Of a stretch of 64,000 nucleotides of DNA, positions 1-9,522 are shown one piece after another. Made by a program: the position numbers and the translations under genes. The notes under the pieces are model-generated. The model was not told the DNA's origin. It made no database searches and saw nothing but the letters and a program-made list of their open reading frames with translations. The DNA is taken from contig JACDOF010000010.1 in assembly GCA_017656235.1 (NCBI GenBank), positions 62,001-126,000 on the forward strand. The letters run 5' to 3'. Position 1 is the first letter of the stretch. Each line of letters opens with the position of its first letter. This DNA comes from Brevibacillus sp. (GTDB lineage Bacteria > Bacillota > Bacilli > Brevibacillales > Brevibacillaceae).

Positions 1-335
1 AACCCCATCTTCTCTTCCGGGATGTCTGCGTATTCGTTGATGTTCTCGTAGGCGCGCACGGCGACGTAGGCATCGACGTCCTTCATTACGGCCAACTCGT
101 GCCTGGTGAACAGCTCCATCTGCGCTTCGCTGCTGCCGAGGATCATCTCGCGCATCACTTCCTGGTCTTTCAGCGTCACCAGCGGCAGAGCGCCTGCTGC
201 GTACGCTTCCCGGATCAGTGCCTTGACGATCGGAGCCTGGAGGTCGATGTTTTCAATCAAGACCTTTTCCCCCGGCTGCAGGTTGAGCGAGTAGCGGATC
301 AAACGACTTGCCAGTTCTTTTATACGTGGGTCCAT
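1..335 (-). CDS. M29-family aminopeptidase, N-terminal part (runs off the window)
   Basis: The first 111 codons of a minus-strand gene are present and the rest lies beyond position 1. The protein begins MDPRIKELASRLIRYSLNLQ, followed by PGEKVLIE, a typical opening of the M29 (thermophilic aminopeptidase II/AmpS/AmpT) metallopeptidases, which release N-terminal residues from peptides in the cytoplasm. The ATG at 335 is chosen because GAGGTG lies 8 bases upstream. The metal-binding residues are in the missing C-terminal part, so activity cannot be judged. It lies just downstream of the iron-type alcohol dehydrogenase on the same strand and may be cotranscribed with it. Confidence 0.8.
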   Translation of the reverse strand, partial: MDPRIKELASRLIRYSLNLQPGEKVLIENIDLQAPIVKALIREAYAAGALPLVTLKDQEVMREMILGSSEAQMELFTRHELAVMKDVDAYVAVRAYENINEYADIPEEKMG

Positions 336-362
336 CAAGACGACACCTCGATCTGGGAGTGA

Positions 363-1562
363 TTAATAACACGCTTCGTACAATGCCAGCACATCGTTCG
401 TATACAGCGGACGAGAACTGCTGATGTAGTCGGTTCCCTGACCTCCGATTCGCACCGATTCTCTGGCCATTACGGGCAGGGAATCGCGGGGGATATTGAA
501 GTCGGACAGCCGCTCGGTGATGCCGATCCGGGCAAACCAGTCCGCGACCGCTTCAATGGTCGCTTCAGCGGCAGCCTGCTCACTGCTGGCTGACACCCCG
601 AAGCACTCCCGTCCCATCCGGGCCAGACGTTCGGGACGATCCTGAAGGATCACCTGGCGGAAATAAGGGATGGACAGGATGGCCAAGCCGCGTCCATGGG
701 CGATGTCGAAGAAACCGCTGACGGTATGTTCAACCTTGTGCAGGGGATAACCCGCTTTGCGGCCCGACAAGGTAAACGGGCTGATCGCCAGCGTGCTGGT
801 CCAGAGCAGGGTGGCGCGGGCTTCTTCGTGGGCAGGTTCTTCCATCGCCAGCGACGTGCAGCGGACAACATGGCGAATCAACGACTCCGTGAAGCCATCC
901 TGCACGGGCGTATTGGCTCCGCTGATCAGATAGGCTTCAAACAGATGAGAAAAGATATCGGCTGACGATTCTGCCGTCACGCGGGCCGGAACCGTGTAGG
1001 TTAGCTCCGGATCGAGAATGGCCACTTTGGGGAACAGTCCTGGTCCGGAAATGGACGACTTTTCGTGCGTCTCCCAATGAGTGAGCACACTAATCCCGTT
1101 CGCCTCGGAACCGGTTGCGGCGACTGTCGGAATGGTCAGCAGCGGCAGCGCCTCTTTTACCGGCAGCAGCTCCTTGGCGGATCCGGCCGGATTGCCGCGC
1201 ATATAATCGTAGATCGGCCGACCCGACAAGGCGGCGACAGCAATCGCTTTGGCCGCATCCATCACGGAACCGCCTCCGAGGGCGATGACGAAGTCACAGC
1301 CTTCTTCACGGGCCAGGCGGGCTGCACTGTCTACCGAAGTGGTTCGCGGATTGGGCTGTACCCCCGAAAACAAGACATAATCCACTTGTACTTCCCGCAG
1401 CCGCTCACAGACGCGGTCCAGGACGCCCGTCTTCCTGGCCGAGCTGCCTCCTGTGACGAGCAGGGCCTTCTGGCCAAGCTGTCCGGCTTCCTGACCGACT
1501 CGGTCCACTTCTCCCGCTCCAAACAAAATCCGCGTGGGAAACGACAGTTCAAAAGCAAACAC
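363..1562 (-). CDS. Iron-containing alcohol dehydrogenase (butanol dehydrogenase/YugJ type)
   Basis: A 399-residue type III (iron-dependent) alcohol dehydrogenase. It has the nucleotide-binding motif GGGSVMDAAKA near residue 100 and the metal ligands expected in ADIFSHLFEAY (Asp and His) and HKVEHTVSGFFDIAHG (two His). Family members interconvert alcohols and aldehydes with NAD(P)H in the cytoplasm; the substrate cannot be read from sequence. The start is GTG with GAGGTGATCC nine bases upstream. It is divergent from purC, and the 230-bp gap holds the purine promoter. Length is usual for the NADH-dependent butanol dehydrogenase branch. Confidence 0.85.
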   Translation of the reverse strand: MFAFELSFPTRILFGAGEVDRVGQEAGQLGQKALLVTGGSSARKTGVLDRVCERLREVQVDYVLFSGVQPNPRTTSVDSAARLAREEGCDFVIALGGGSVMDAAKAIAVAALSGRPIYDYMRGNPAGSAKELLPVKEALPLLTIPTVAATGSEANGISVLTHWETHEKSSISGPGLFPKVAILDPELTYTVPARVTAESSADIFSHLFEAYLISGANTPVQDGFTESLIRHVVRCTSLAMEEPAHEEARATLLWTSTLAISPFTLSGRKAGYPLHKVEHTVSGFFDIAHGRGLAILSIPYFRQVILQDRPERLARMGRECFGVSASSEQAAAEATIEAVADWFARIGITERLSDFNIPRDSLPVMARESVRIGGQGTDYISSSRPLYTNDVLALYEACY

Positions 1563-1655
1563 GTTGGATCACCTCGGCTTTCTTGAGAACAATATGTATG
1601 TACGCCACCATTGTATCATACTCCCCTTTGAAGGAATGTACCAGTCGGTTTGCCA

Positions 1656-1668
1656 AAACCCGAACATT
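1656..1668 (+). promoter_or_regulatory. Extra upstream PurR box
   Basis: AAACCCGAACATT matches the Bacillus PurBox consensus AWWWCCGAACWWT at 12 of 13 positions. It lies about 34 bp upstream of the purC -35 region, outside the paired boxes. It could strengthen PurR binding to the purC promoter or affect the divergent alcohol dehydrogenase gene. That role is inferred from sequence only. Confidence 0.5.
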
Positions 1669-1696
1669 TACCACATAATAATTTTTCGTTCTCTTG

Positions 1697-1747
1697 TTGA
1701 AAAAATACGTATATTTATGTTTTAATGTAAAAGGAATGTTCGTATTT
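1697..1747 (+). promoter_or_regulatory. purC operon promoter with paired PurR boxes
   Basis: A sigma-A promoter reads TTGAAA (1697-1702), an 18-bp spacer, an extended TGT and TTTAAT (1721-1726). Two PurBox-like elements face each other: a weak one at 1703-1715 (AAATACGTATATT, 10 of 13) and a strong inverted one at 1735-1747 (AATGTTCGTATTT, 12 of 13), separated by 19 bp. The same promoter and the same 19-bp gap occur before purH. This predicts repression of initiation by PurR, relieved by PRPP as in B. subtilis. Confidence 0.7.
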
Positions 1748-1792
1748 ATTCTCCTTAACAACCGCTTCGCGTGCAGAGAGGGGACGTAATCA

Positions 1793-2512
1793 GTGGAAAA
1801 ACAAGAACAACTCTACGAAGGAAAGGCGAAAAAGATCTTTCGTACTTCCGACCCGGATGTATATTGGGTGTCGTACAAGGATGATGCAACCGCGTTTAAT
1901 GGCGAAAAAAAAGGAACAATTGTGGGAAAAGGCGAGCTCAACAACCGGATCAGTGCCATCTTTTTTGCGCTGCTGAAAGAATGGGGCATCGCCAATCATT
2001 TCATCAAGCTGCTTTCCGCCACCGAACAGTTGGTGCGGCGGGTAGAGATTATCCCGCTGGAAGTAGTGATCCGCAACACTGCCGCCGGTTCTCTCGCGAA
2101 GCGTCTGGGATGGGAGGAGGGGACCCCTCTTCCGCAGCCAGTGGTGGAGTTTTACTACAAAAACGATGCTTTGGGTGATCCCTTGATCAACCACTCGCAC
2201 ATTCGCGTACTGGGGATCGCCAGTGAGTCCGAAGTCGTGCAGTTGGAACAGGTCGGGCTGAGGGTAAATGAGGTGCTGCAGGCGTTTTTGAAAGAGCGCC
2301 GGGTGACCCTGGTCGATTTCAAGCTGGAGTTCGGGCGTACTTCCGACGGCAGCATTCTCTTGGCTGACGAGATTTCGCCCGATACCTGCCGCTTTTGGGA
2401 TGCAGAGAGTGGCGAAAAGCTGGACAAAGACCGCTTCCGCCGCGATTTGGGCAACGTTGAAGAAGCGTATCAGGAAATGCTGCGCCGTATAGGAGGAGAT
2501 ATTCATGTGTAA
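1793..2512 (+). CDS. purC: Phosphoribosylaminoimidazole-succinocarboxamide synthase (SAICAR synthetase)
   Basis: This enzyme joins aspartate to CAIR with ATP in purine biosynthesis. The 239-residue protein has the family start ([10 protein letters not shown], residues 6-15) and the substrate motif [13 protein letters not shown] near residue 200. The GTG start at 1793 is preceded by GAGAGGGG. It is the first gene of the operon here; in B. subtilis purE, purK and purB come before it. Its 3' end overlaps purS by 8 bp, which suggests translational coupling. Confidence 0.97.
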   Translation: MEKQEQLYEGKAKKIFRTSDPDVYWVSYKDDATAFNGEKKGTIVGKGELNNRISAIFFALLKEWGIANHFIKLLSATEQLVRRVEIIPLEVVIRNTAAGSLAKRLGWEEGTPLPQPVVEFYYKNDALGDPLINHSHIRVLGIASESEVVQLEQVGLRVNEVLQAFLKERRVTLVDFKLEFGRTSDGSILLADEISPDTCRFWDAESGEKLDKDRFRRDLGNVEEAYQEMLRRIGGDIHV

Positions 2513-2753
2513 AGCGATTGTCTATGTGACCCTGCGTGAAAGCGTGCTCGACCCGCAGGGGCAGGCTGTGCAGGGGGCGCTGCACTCGCTTGGCTTTGAT
2601 GAGGTGAAGGGCGTGCGCATCGGCAAGTACCTGGAAGTAAGCCTGGGAACTGCGGACAAAGCGGCAGCCGAAGCGCGCGTCAAGGAGATGTGCGAAAAGC
2701 TTTTGGCCAATCCCGTCATCGAAGATTACCGCTTCGAGATCGTGGAGGGGTGA
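2505..2753 (+). CDS. purS: Phosphoribosylformylglycinamidine synthase subunit PurS
   Basis: The 82-residue PurS bridges PurL and PurQ in the three-subunit FGAM synthase of Gram-positive bacteria. The family pattern is visible: a start beta strand ([16 protein letters not shown]), the [11 protein letters not shown] strand and the C-terminal [14 protein letters not shown]. The ATG lies inside the last codons of purC behind AGGAGGAGA. Length matches the family (about 80-84 residues). Confidence 0.95.
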   Translation: MCKAIVYVTLRESVLDPQGQAVQGALHSLGFDEVKGVRIGKYLEVSLGTADKAAAEARVKEMCEKLLANPVIEDYRFEIVEG

Positions 2754-2756
2754 GCG

Positions 2757-3449
2757 ATGAAGGCTGCAGTGGTCGTATTTCCCGGCTCCAACGCCGATGT
2801 CGACATGTATCAGGCTGTCGAAGATGTAATGCAGGTACCGGTTGAGTACGTCTGGCACACGGAGACCAACCTGTCCGCGTACGATGTGATTTTGCTGCCG
2901 GGCGGTTTTTCTTACGGCGACTACCTGCGCTCCGGTGCGGTCGCCCGCTTTTCGCCGGTGATGGAAGAAGTGGTAAAGGCGGCACACGCCGGCAAGCTGG
3001 TGATGGGCGTCTGCAACGGGTTTCAGATTCTCCTGGAAGCGGGGCTCTTGCCCGGCGCCATGCTGCGCAACCGCTCGCTCAAGTTTCGCTGCACGATGTC
3101 CAGACTGCGCGTGGTGAACAACCAGACCCCGTTTACCCGCGAGTACGGCAGCGGTGAAGTAATCGAGATCCCGATCGCGCACGGCGAGGGCAACTACTTC
3201 TGCGACGAAACGACATTGGCCAGGCTGAACGCAAACAAGCAGATCGTGTTTCGCTATGAAGGGGAAAATCCAAACGGTTCGATTGACGACATTGCCGGTA
3301 TTGTCAACGAACAGGGCAACGTGCTGGGGATGATGCCGCACCCGGAACGTGCCGTCCACGACTGGATGGGCTCCGCCGACGGACAGCGGATTTTCCGCTC
3401 GATACTAACGACTTGGAGGGAACGTCACCGTGCCGCAACTCACGCATAA
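2757..3449 (+). CDS. purQ: Phosphoribosylformylglycinamidine synthase, glutaminase subunit PurQ
   Basis: A class I glutamine amidotransferase of 230 residues that supplies ammonia to PurL. The nucleophile Cys lies in GVCNGFQ and the His-Glu pair in PHPERA near residue 200. The oxyanion segment [13 protein letters not shown] is also present. The ATG follows GGAGGGG three bases after the purS stop, and the gene overlaps purL by 20 bp. It acts in the cytoplasmic PurSQL complex. Confidence 0.96.
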   Translation: MKAAVVVFPGSNADVDMYQAVEDVMQVPVEYVWHTETNLSAYDVILLPGGFSYGDYLRSGAVARFSPVMEEVVKAAHAGKLVMGVCNGFQILLEAGLLPGAMLRNRSLKFRCTMSRLRVVNNQTPFTREYGSGEVIEIPIAHGEGNYFCDETTLARLNANKQIVFRYEGENPNGSIDDIAGIVNEQGNVLGMMPHPERAVHDWMGSADGQRIFRSILTTWRERHRAATHA

Positions 3450-5670
3450 CGAACCGACCCCCGAACAAATCGCCGAACAACGTCTTTACGCCGAGATTGG
3501 CCTGACCGACGAAGAGTATTTGCGCGTCGTCTCGCTGCTCGGCCGCAAACCCAATTGGACGGAGACCGGCCTCTACAGCGTCATGTGGTCGGAACACTGC
3601 TCCTACAAAAACTCCAAACCGGTGCTGCGCCGCTTTCCGACCAAGGGGCCGCGCGTCTTGCAGGGTCCGGGCGAAGGAGCGGGGATCGTCGACATCGGCG
3701 ACAAACAGGCAGTTGTCTTTAAGATTGAAAGCCACAACCACCCGTCGGCCATCGAGCCGTATCAAGGGGCGGCAACCGGTGTGGGCGGGATTATCCGCGA
3801 CGTCTTTTCCATGGGTGCCCGGCCGGTGGCGCTGCTCAATTCGCTTCGTTTCGGCGAACTGGACAAACCGCGCGTCAAGTATCTGTTTCAGCATGTCGTC
3901 GCCGGAATCGCCGGGTACGGCAACTGTATCGGGATTCCCACCGTCGGCGGTGAGGTGAACTTCGATGCCACATACGAGGGCAACCCGCTGGTCAATGCGA
4001 TGTGTGTCGGCCTGATTGATCACGACAAGATACAAAAAGGGGTGGCCAAAGGAGTCGGCAATCCGGTGATCTACGTGGGGGCCAGCACCGGCCGTGACGG
4101 GATTCACGGGGCTACCTTTGCGTCGGAGGAGCTTACGGAAGAATCGGAGAAAAAACGTCCCGCCGTCCAGGTGGGTGATCCGTTCATGGAAAAACTGCTT
4201 CTGGAAGCCTGCCTGGAGTTGATCGACTCCGGCGCGGTCGTCGGCATTCAGGACATGGGTGCCGCCGGGCTCACCTCGTCCAGCGCCGAGATGGCCTCCA
4301 AAGCGGGGAATGGTATTGAGCTGAATCTGGATCTGGTGCCGCAGCGGGAAGCGGGCATGTCCGCCTACGAGATGATGCTCTCCGAATCGCAGGAGCGGAT
4401 GCTGGTCGTGGTGGAAAAAGGGCGCGAGGCGGAAGTAAAGGCGATTTTCGACAAGTGGGGCCTGTATTCGGCGGTAGTCGGCCGGGTGACGGACGACGGC
4501 ATGCTGCGCCTGCTTCACAAAGGAGAAGTGGTCGCCAACGTCCCTGTGAACAGCTTGGCGGAAGATGCGCCGGTCTACCACAAACCATCCCGGGTACCGG
4601 CGTACTATGAAGCCAACGCGAACGTGGATACGACCGACCTGCCGCAGCCGGCTGATCTGAATCAGCTTCTGCGAGACGTGTTGTCCCAGCCGACCGTGGC
4701 CAGCAAACAGTGGGTCTACGAACAGTACGACCACATCGTGCGGGCCAACACCGCGGTCAGACCCGGTTCTGACGCCGCAGTAGTGATGGTGAGGGGCACG
4801 CGCAAGGCGCTGGCGATGAGTACCGACTGCAACGGCCGCTATGTCTACCTCGATCCGGAGGTGGGCGGGGCGATTGCGGTGGCGGAGGCCGCGCGAAACG
4901 TGGTCTGCTCCGGGGCTGAACCGCTGGCCATCACCGACTGCCTCAACTTTGGCAGCCCGGAAAAGCCGGAGGTGTTCTGGCAGTTTGAGAAGGCTGTCGA
5001 CGGGATGAGTGCGGCCTGCACGGCCCTGAAAACACCGGTGATTGGCGGCAACGTCTCTTTTTACAACGAACGGAGCGGCGGCGCGATCTACCCCACCCCG
5101 ATTGTGGGGATGGTCGGACTGATTACCGATGTGGAGCACATCACCACTCAGGAGTTTAAAGCGGGTGGAGATGTCATCGTGCTGTTCGGTGAGACTTTTG
5201 GCGAACTGGGCGGCAGCGAGTATCAAAAGCTGGTGCGGGGCGAGATAGCCGGTCGACCGCCACAGCTGGATTTGCAAAAGGAAGCGGCCGTACAAGAACT
5301 GGTGCTGAAGGCGATTCGTCAGGGACTGGTTCGTTCGGCGCACGATCTGTCGGAAGGCGGACTGGGTGTTGCCGTGGCAGAGTGCTGCTTCGGTCGCGAC
5401 ATTGGAGCGGTCCTCAACTGGGAAACACCGCTTCGCGCGGACATCGCCCTGTTCAGCGAATCGCAGTCTCGCATTCTCGTAAGTGTGGCGCCTGAGCATC
5501 TTGAGGAGATCTGTCGGCTGGCGGAACAGGCTGGAGTGCCGTATACCCGGATCGGTACCACCGGCGGCGAGCGGCTGGTCATCCGCATCAACGGCAGCGA
5601 GGCGGTGAACGCGCCGCTGTCAGCATTGAAAGCAGCCTGGAAGGATGCGATTCCATGTTTGATCGGCTAA
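3430..5670 (+). CDS. purL: Phosphoribosylformylglycinamidine synthase, synthetase subunit PurL (small type)
   Basis: This ATP-dependent synthetase subunit converts FGAR to FGAM. At 746 residues it is the small PurL that needs PurS and PurQ. Motifs include [11 protein letters not shown] near residue 55, [15 protein letters not shown] near 97, and the second-half glycine-rich segment [11 protein letters not shown] near 643. The GTG start at 3430 has GGAGGGAACG upstream inside purQ. Its end overlaps purF by 16 bp. A long antisense reading frame is a codon-bias shadow. Confidence 0.97.
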   Translation: MPQLTHNEPTPEQIAEQRLYAEIGLTDEEYLRVVSLLGRKPNWTETGLYSVMWSEHCSYKNSKPVLRRFPTKGPRVLQGPGEGAGIVDIGDKQAVVFKIESHNHPSAIEPYQGAATGVGGIIRDVFSMGARPVALLNSLRFGELDKPRVKYLFQHVVAGIAGYGNCIGIPTVGGEVNFDATYEGNPLVNAMCVGLIDHDKIQKGVAKGVGNPVIYVGASTGRDGIHGATFASEELTEESEKKRPAVQVGDPFMEKLLLEACLELIDSGAVVGIQDMGAAGLTSSSAEMASKAGNGIELNLDLVPQREAGMSAYEMMLSESQERMLVVVEKGREAEVKAIFDKWGLYSAVVGRVTDDGMLRLLHKGEVVANVPVNSLAEDAPVYHKPSRVPAYYEANANVDTTDLPQPADLNQLLRDVLSQPTVASKQWVYEQYDHIVRANTAVRPGSDAAVVMVRGTRKALAMSTDCNGRYVYLDPEVGGAIAVAEAARNVVCSGAEPLAITDCLNFGSPEKPEVFWQFEKAVDGMSAACTALKTPVIGGNVSFYNERSGGAIYPTPIVGMVGLITDVEHITTQEFKAGGDVIVLFGETFGELGGSEYQKLVRGEIAGRPPQLDLQKEAAVQELVLKAIRQGLVRSAHDLSEGGLGVAVAECCFGRDIGAVLNWETPLRADIALFSESQSRILVSVAPEHLEEICRLAEQAGVPYTRIGTTGGERLVIRINGSEAVNAPLSALKAAWKDAIPCLIG

Positions 5671-7073
5671 TCTGGGACAAGTTAAATGAAGAGTGCGGCG
5701 TGTTTGGCATCTATGACCATCCGCAGGCGCCGCAGCTCACCTATCTGGGATTGCACGCGCTGCAGCACCGCGGCCAGGAAAGTGCCGGGATGTGCGCATC
5801 TGACGGCGAGAAGTGGTACAAACACCGCGGCATGGGCTTGGTCAGCGAGGCCTTTGGCAAGGGAGACCTGGAGAAGTTTGCCGGTCATATCGCCATTGGC
5901 CACACCCGCTACACCACCGCCGGGGCGAGCAAGATCGAAAACGCCCAGCCGCTGTTCTTCCGGTACGCACAAGGCAGCATGGCTGTTGCCCACAACGGCA
6001 ATCTGGTCAACGCTTCGCTTTTGCGCAAACAGTTGGAGGAGCAGGGCTCCATCTTTCAAACCTCCAGCGACACCGAGGTGATTGCCCATCTGATCGCCCG
6101 TTCCAGATCGAAGGATCTGCCAGGCGCTGTGCGCGAAGCGCTGCAGCAGATCAAGGGAGCCTTTGCGCTCCTGGTGATGAACGAACGACAATTGCTGATT
6201 GCGTTGGACCCCAACGGACTGCGGCCGCTGTCGCTGGGCCGTCTTGGCCAGGCGGTATGCGTCGCTTCCGAGACGTGCGCCTTTGATATCGTCGGCGCAG
6301 AGTACTGGCGGGAAGTGGAACCCGGCGAACTGATCGTCATTGACGAGACGGGCGTACACAGCAGCCGCTTCGCAGAGAAGACGGAACGGGCAATCTGTAC
6401 CTTTGAGTACATTTACTTCGCCCGCCCCGACAGCGACATCGACGGGATCAATGTTCACATGGCCCGCAAGCGGCTGGGAAAACAACTGGCCAAAGAGGCT
6501 CCGGTGGAAGCGGATGTGGTGACAGGCGTCCCCGACTCCAGCATCTCGGCAGCGATCGGTTTTGCCGAGGCAACCGGGATTCCCTACGAACTGGGCCTGA
6601 TCAAAAACCGTTACGTAGGCCGGACGTTTATCCAACCGACACAGGAGCTGCGCGAACGGGGCGTCCATTTGAAACTGTCGGCAGTGCGCAAAGTGGTAGA
6701 GGGAAAACGTGTGGTGATGATTGACGATTCCATCGTGCGGGGGACAACCAGCCGCAAGATCGTCAGGATGCTCAGGGAAGCAGGGGCGACAGAGGTGCAT
6801 GTCCGGATCAGTTCGCCTCCGGTCATGAATCCCTGTTTCTACGGCATTGATACATCAACGCGGGACGAATTGATCGCCAGCAGCAAATCGGTAGAAGAAA
6901 TCCGCGGCATCATTGGCGCCGATTCCCTCGCCTTTTTGTCGATCGAGGGAATGCTGGACGCAATCGGCCGCAGCGATACGTCGTCCGACCGCGGCCATTG
7001 TCTGGCTTGCTTTACCGGCAAGTACCCGACCGAGATCGAATTTGCAGATGCACTGCCCGTAAACAAGTGCTGA
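5655..7073 (+). CDS. purF: Amidophosphoribosyltransferase (glutamine PRPP amidotransferase)
   Basis: This enzyme makes phosphoribosylamine from PRPP and glutamine, the first committed step of purine synthesis. The nucleophile is Cys14 (EECGVFGI), so a 13-residue propeptide must be removed. The B. subtilis-type 4Fe-4S cysteines are conserved in AICTFEY, NPCFYG and [10 protein letters not shown]. The PRPP loop is [14 protein letters not shown] near residue 355. Length is 472 residues. The cluster suggests oxygen-linked stability as in the Bacillus enzyme. Confidence 0.97.
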   Translation: MFDRLIWDKLNEECGVFGIYDHPQAPQLTYLGLHALQHRGQESAGMCASDGEKWYKHRGMGLVSEAFGKGDLEKFAGHIAIGHTRYTTAGASKIENAQPLFFRYAQGSMAVAHNGNLVNASLLRKQLEEQGSIFQTSSDTEVIAHLIARSRSKDLPGAVREALQQIKGAFALLVMNERQLLIALDPNGLRPLSLGRLGQAVCVASETCAFDIVGAEYWREVEPGELIVIDETGVHSSRFAEKTERAICTFEYIYFARPDSDIDGINVHMARKRLGKQLAKEAPVEADVVTGVPDSSISAAIGFAEATGIPYELGLIKNRYVGRTFIQPTQELRERGVHLKLSAVRKVVEGKRVVMIDDSIVRGTTSRKIVRMLREAGATEVHVRISSPPVMNPCFYGIDTSTRDELIASSKSVEEIRGIIGADSLAFLSIEGMLDAIGRSDTSSDRGHCLACFTGKYPTEIEFADALPVNKC

Positions 7074-7101
7074 AGCAGGCGGGTGACGAGGAGGAGAAAC
7101 G

Positions 7102-8142
7102 ATGACAGACCCATACAAGCAGGCAGGTGTAGACATCGAAGCGGGCAATCAGGCCGTCGAACGGATGAAAAAACACGTCAAGCGGACGTTCCGCCCGGAA
7201 GTGCTGACTGACCTGGGCGGTTTTGGCGCTCTGTTTCGCTTGAATATCAACAAGTACGCGAATCCGGTACTGGTCTCGGGAACGGACGGGGTCGGCACCA
7301 AGCTCAAGATCGCGTTTGCGCTCGATCGGCACGATACCATCGGCATCGATGCGGTGGCGATGTGCGTCAACGACATCGTCGTCCAGGGAGCAGAGCCGCT
7401 CTTTTTCCTCGACTACGTGGCCTGCGACCAGGTGATGCCCGAAAAAATGGAGGCCATCGTCAAGGGGGTTGCCGACGGCTGCCAACAGGCAGGCTGTTCG
7501 CTGATCGGCGGAGAGACGGCGGAAATGCCCGGCATGTACGGCGCTGGCGAATACGACATCGCCGGCTTTGCGGTTGGTGTGGTCGACGAACAGAACCTGA
7601 TTGACGGGCGATCGGTGACACCGGGCGATGTACTGATCGGCATCGGTGCGAGCGGCCTGCACAGCAACGGTTTTTCGCTCGTGCGCAAAGTGCTGCTTCA
7701 GGATCACGGACTGTCGCTGACTGCGCACGTGGATGAACTGGGCAGGACATTGGGCGAGGAACTGCTCACGCCGACCAGGATTTACGTCAAGCCGATCCTT
7801 TCTCTCCTGGACAAATACACGATCAAGGCGATGGCCCACATCACCGGAGGTGGTTTTACCGAAAACATCCCGCGCGTACTGCCGGAGGGCGTGCAGGCGG
7901 AGATCGACTGCGGTTCCTGGCCGATCCTGCCCATCTTCAGCCTTCTGGAGCAGTTGGGCCGGATCGAGCGTCCGGCGATGTTTCGCACCTTCAACATGGG
8001 CATCGGGATGGTGCTGGTGGTCAATAACGAAGACGCCGTCGCCGTCATTCAGGACCTTGAACGGCAGGGAGAAAAGGCGTACCTGATCGGGCGCATCTCC
8101 GCCGGTGAGCGGCAGGTCGTATACGGCGGGGTGTCCTGGTGA
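7102..8142 (+). CDS. purM: Phosphoribosylformylglycinamidine cyclo-ligase (AIR synthetase)
   Basis: This enzyme closes the imidazole ring, turning FGAM into AIR with ATP. The 346-residue protein has the family motifs [10 protein letters not shown] near residue 57 and [18 protein letters not shown] near 90, plus the C-terminal [13 protein letters not shown]. The ATG is preceded by GAGGAGGAGA. The gene ends in a one-base overlap with the purN ATG. Confidence 0.97.
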   Translation: MTDPYKQAGVDIEAGNQAVERMKKHVKRTFRPEVLTDLGGFGALFRLNINKYANPVLVSGTDGVGTKLKIAFALDRHDTIGIDAVAMCVNDIVVQGAEPLFFLDYVACDQVMPEKMEAIVKGVADGCQQAGCSLIGGETAEMPGMYGAGEYDIAGFAVGVVDEQNLIDGRSVTPGDVLIGIGASGLHSNGFSLVRKVLLQDHGLSLTAHVDELGRTLGEELLTPTRIYVKPILSLLDKYTIKAMAHITGGGFTENIPRVLPEGVQAEIDCGSWPILPIFSLLEQLGRIERPAMFRTFNMGIGMVLVVNNEDAVAVIQDLERQGEKAYLIGRISAGERQVVYGGVSW

Positions 8143-8744
8143 TGCGGCTGGCCGTATTTGCCTCCGGCTCCGGCAGCAACTTTCAGGCCATTGTCGAGGC
8201 GACACGCGACGGGAGACTGGCGGGAGCAGAGGTGGCCCTGGTAGTTTGCGACAGGCCGGGCGCCTACGTGCTGGAGCGGGCTGGCCGGTTGGGGATTGAA
8301 TGTTTCGTGTTTGATCCCCGGCAGTATCCTGACAAGGCTGCCTTTGAGACAGAGATTGTGCAGCAGCTGCAAGCGCGAGACATATCCTTCGTCGTTCTCG
8401 CCGGATACATGCGGCTGGTCGGTCCTGTTCTGCTCGCCGCATACGAGGGAAAAATGATCAACCTGCACCCTTCGCTTCTGCCCGCCTTTATGGGAAAGGA
8501 CGCCATCCGGCAGGCGTACGAGTACGGGGTGAAACTAACCGGGGTGACGATCCACTTTGTTGACGCCGGACTGGATACCGGACCGATTATCGCCCAACGT
8601 GCTGTCACGGTGGAAGAAGCTGATACCCTGGAGACACTGACGGCGCGTATTCACGCAGTTGAGCACCAACTGCTGGTAGAGGTGCTAAAGGACGTGGTTG
8701 CGGGCAGGGTGCGGATGGAGGGGCGGATGGTCCGTCGGTTGTAA
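8142..8744 (+). CDS. purN: Phosphoribosylglycinamide formyltransferase
   Basis: This enzyme transfers formyl from 10-formyl-tetrahydrofolate to GAR. The 200-residue protein has the substrate loop GSGSNFQAI at the N terminus, the catalytic Asn and His in INLHPSLLPAF, and the catalytic Asp in DAGLDTGPII. The ATG at 8142 forms TGATG with the purM stop; a GTG one codon earlier at 8139 is possible. It is the last gene of the first purine unit and is followed by a terminator. Confidence 0.96.
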   Translation: MRLAVFASGSGSNFQAIVEATRDGRLAGAEVALVVCDRPGAYVLERAGRLGIECFVFDPRQYPDKAAFETEIVQQLQARDISFVVLAGYMRLVGPVLLAAYEGKMINLHPSLLPAFMGKDAIRQAYEYGVKLTGVTIHFVDAGLDTGPIIAQRAVTVEEADTLETLTARIHAVEHQLLVEVLKDVVAGRVRMEGRMVRRL

Positions 8745-8767
8745 CCGGACAGCAATCAACAGATCAG

Positions 8768-8817
8768 AACCACAGAAAGCGGTCGGCTGCGGCCGGCCTG
8801 CGCTCTGTGGTTTTTTT
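8768..8817 (+). terminator. Terminator after purN
   Basis: AACCACAGA and AGCG pair with CGCT and CTGTGGTT across a GC-rich loop, followed by seven T. The hairpin ends the purC-N unit before the small gene at 8948. In B. subtilis purN runs straight into purH, so this is a difference. Confidence 0.8.
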
Positions 8818-8947
8818 GCGGCTGGGGGAAAGCCCCGGCTCAAGCAAGATTGTGTCACTTGTGCCGGTTCCATGTTCTTCCCTGCAGACATACCCTGTCA
8901 ACAAGCGTAAATATTCCTGTCGCTTGCACAGGGAAAGAGGTGGTTTG

Positions 8948-9352
8948 GTGAGTGGGGATTGGATCGGAGACATGCTGGCCAAACTAAGCGAAAAGACAGG
9001 TCGGGAGTGGACGATGCTCGACCTGCTGCGATTGGCGCAAAAGCTGCCGGAACTCAACGACAGCAATGTGGATGCCCTTCTCTCCGAGTTATCCGAAATG
9101 GGACTTACCCTCTCGGATAAGAAAAAAAACGCCATCAAGGAGAAGGTGATTGGCGAAAACGCCTTGACTCCGGCAGATCTGCCGGCATTGAAGAGGCGGC
9201 TGAAAGGAAAGTCCGCCAGGGAAACGGCCCGAAAAAAACAGGGAAGAGTGAAGCGCAGCAAGCGAAAGGGCGCTCGACCGGCTGATGGCAGGAAGATTGC
9301 GGATAACGTCATGCGTCAGCTAAATCGACGCGGCCGCAAAAAAAGAATGTGA
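8948..9352 (+). CDS. Probable stage VI sporulation protein F-like protein
   Basis: A 134-residue protein with no signal peptide or membrane segment. Residues 8-75 (EKTGREWTMLDLLRLAQKLP onward) resemble the short SpoVIF (YjcC) sporulation family in the opening KTG, a helical DLLxLA segment and a second helical unit. The last 50 residues are very basic (many Lys and Arg), which could bind nucleic acid or coat polyanions. The GTG start is chosen for AGAGGTGG seven bases upstream; the longer frame begins inside unlikely coding sequence. It sits alone between two terminators, between purN and purH. The family call is from memory of the motif and is tentative. Confidence 0.5.
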   Translation: MSGDWIGDMLAKLSEKTGREWTMLDLLRLAQKLPELNDSNVDALLSELSEMGLTLSDKKKNAIKEKVIGENALTPADLPALKRRLKGKSARETARKKQGRVKRSKRKGARPADGRKIADNVMRQLNRRGRKKRM

Positions 9353-9359
9353 GACAGGC

Positions 9360-9390
9360 AGGGCGCCCCGGCTTTGGGAGGCGCCCTCTT
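9360..9390 (+). terminator. Terminator after the SpoVIF-like gene
   Basis: AGGGCGCC (9360-9367) pairs perfectly with GGCGCCCT (9380-9387) around a 12-base loop, followed by a short pyrimidine run. It separates the small gene from the purH promoter. Confidence 0.7.
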
Positions 9391-9412
9391 CTCGGTACGC
9401 CTGGCAGAAACC

Positions 9413-9462
9413 TTGAAATTTCCGTACATTTATGTTTTAATATGAGTTAAATGTTCGTGATT
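9413..9462 (+). promoter_or_regulatory. purH promoter with paired PurR boxes
   Basis: TTGAAA (9413-9418), a 17-bp spacer, extended TGT and TTTAAT (9436-9441) form a sigma-A promoter. PurBoxes lie at 9418-9430 (ATTTCCGTACATT, 12 of 13 to the consensus) and, inverted, at 9450-9462 (AATGTTCGTGATT, 11 of 13), with a 19-bp gap. The core element from the -35 to the second box is nearly superimposable on the one before purC. Confidence 0.75.
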
Positions 9463-9522
9463 TTTTGCTGGTTTTGTTTTGAGTGAGCACATTTTTTGGA
9501 AACAGTCAGGAGGTTCTTTTTC

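Noticed and set aside
99-362. Plus-strand frames at the left edge
   Set aside because: The minus strand reads as an M29 aminopeptidase with a good start site, so the plus-strand frames are shadows.
3304-5499. 731-codon open frame antisense to purL
   Set aside because: It lies fully opposite purL and has no recognisable domain; long antisense frames are expected from the codon bias of this GC-rich genome.
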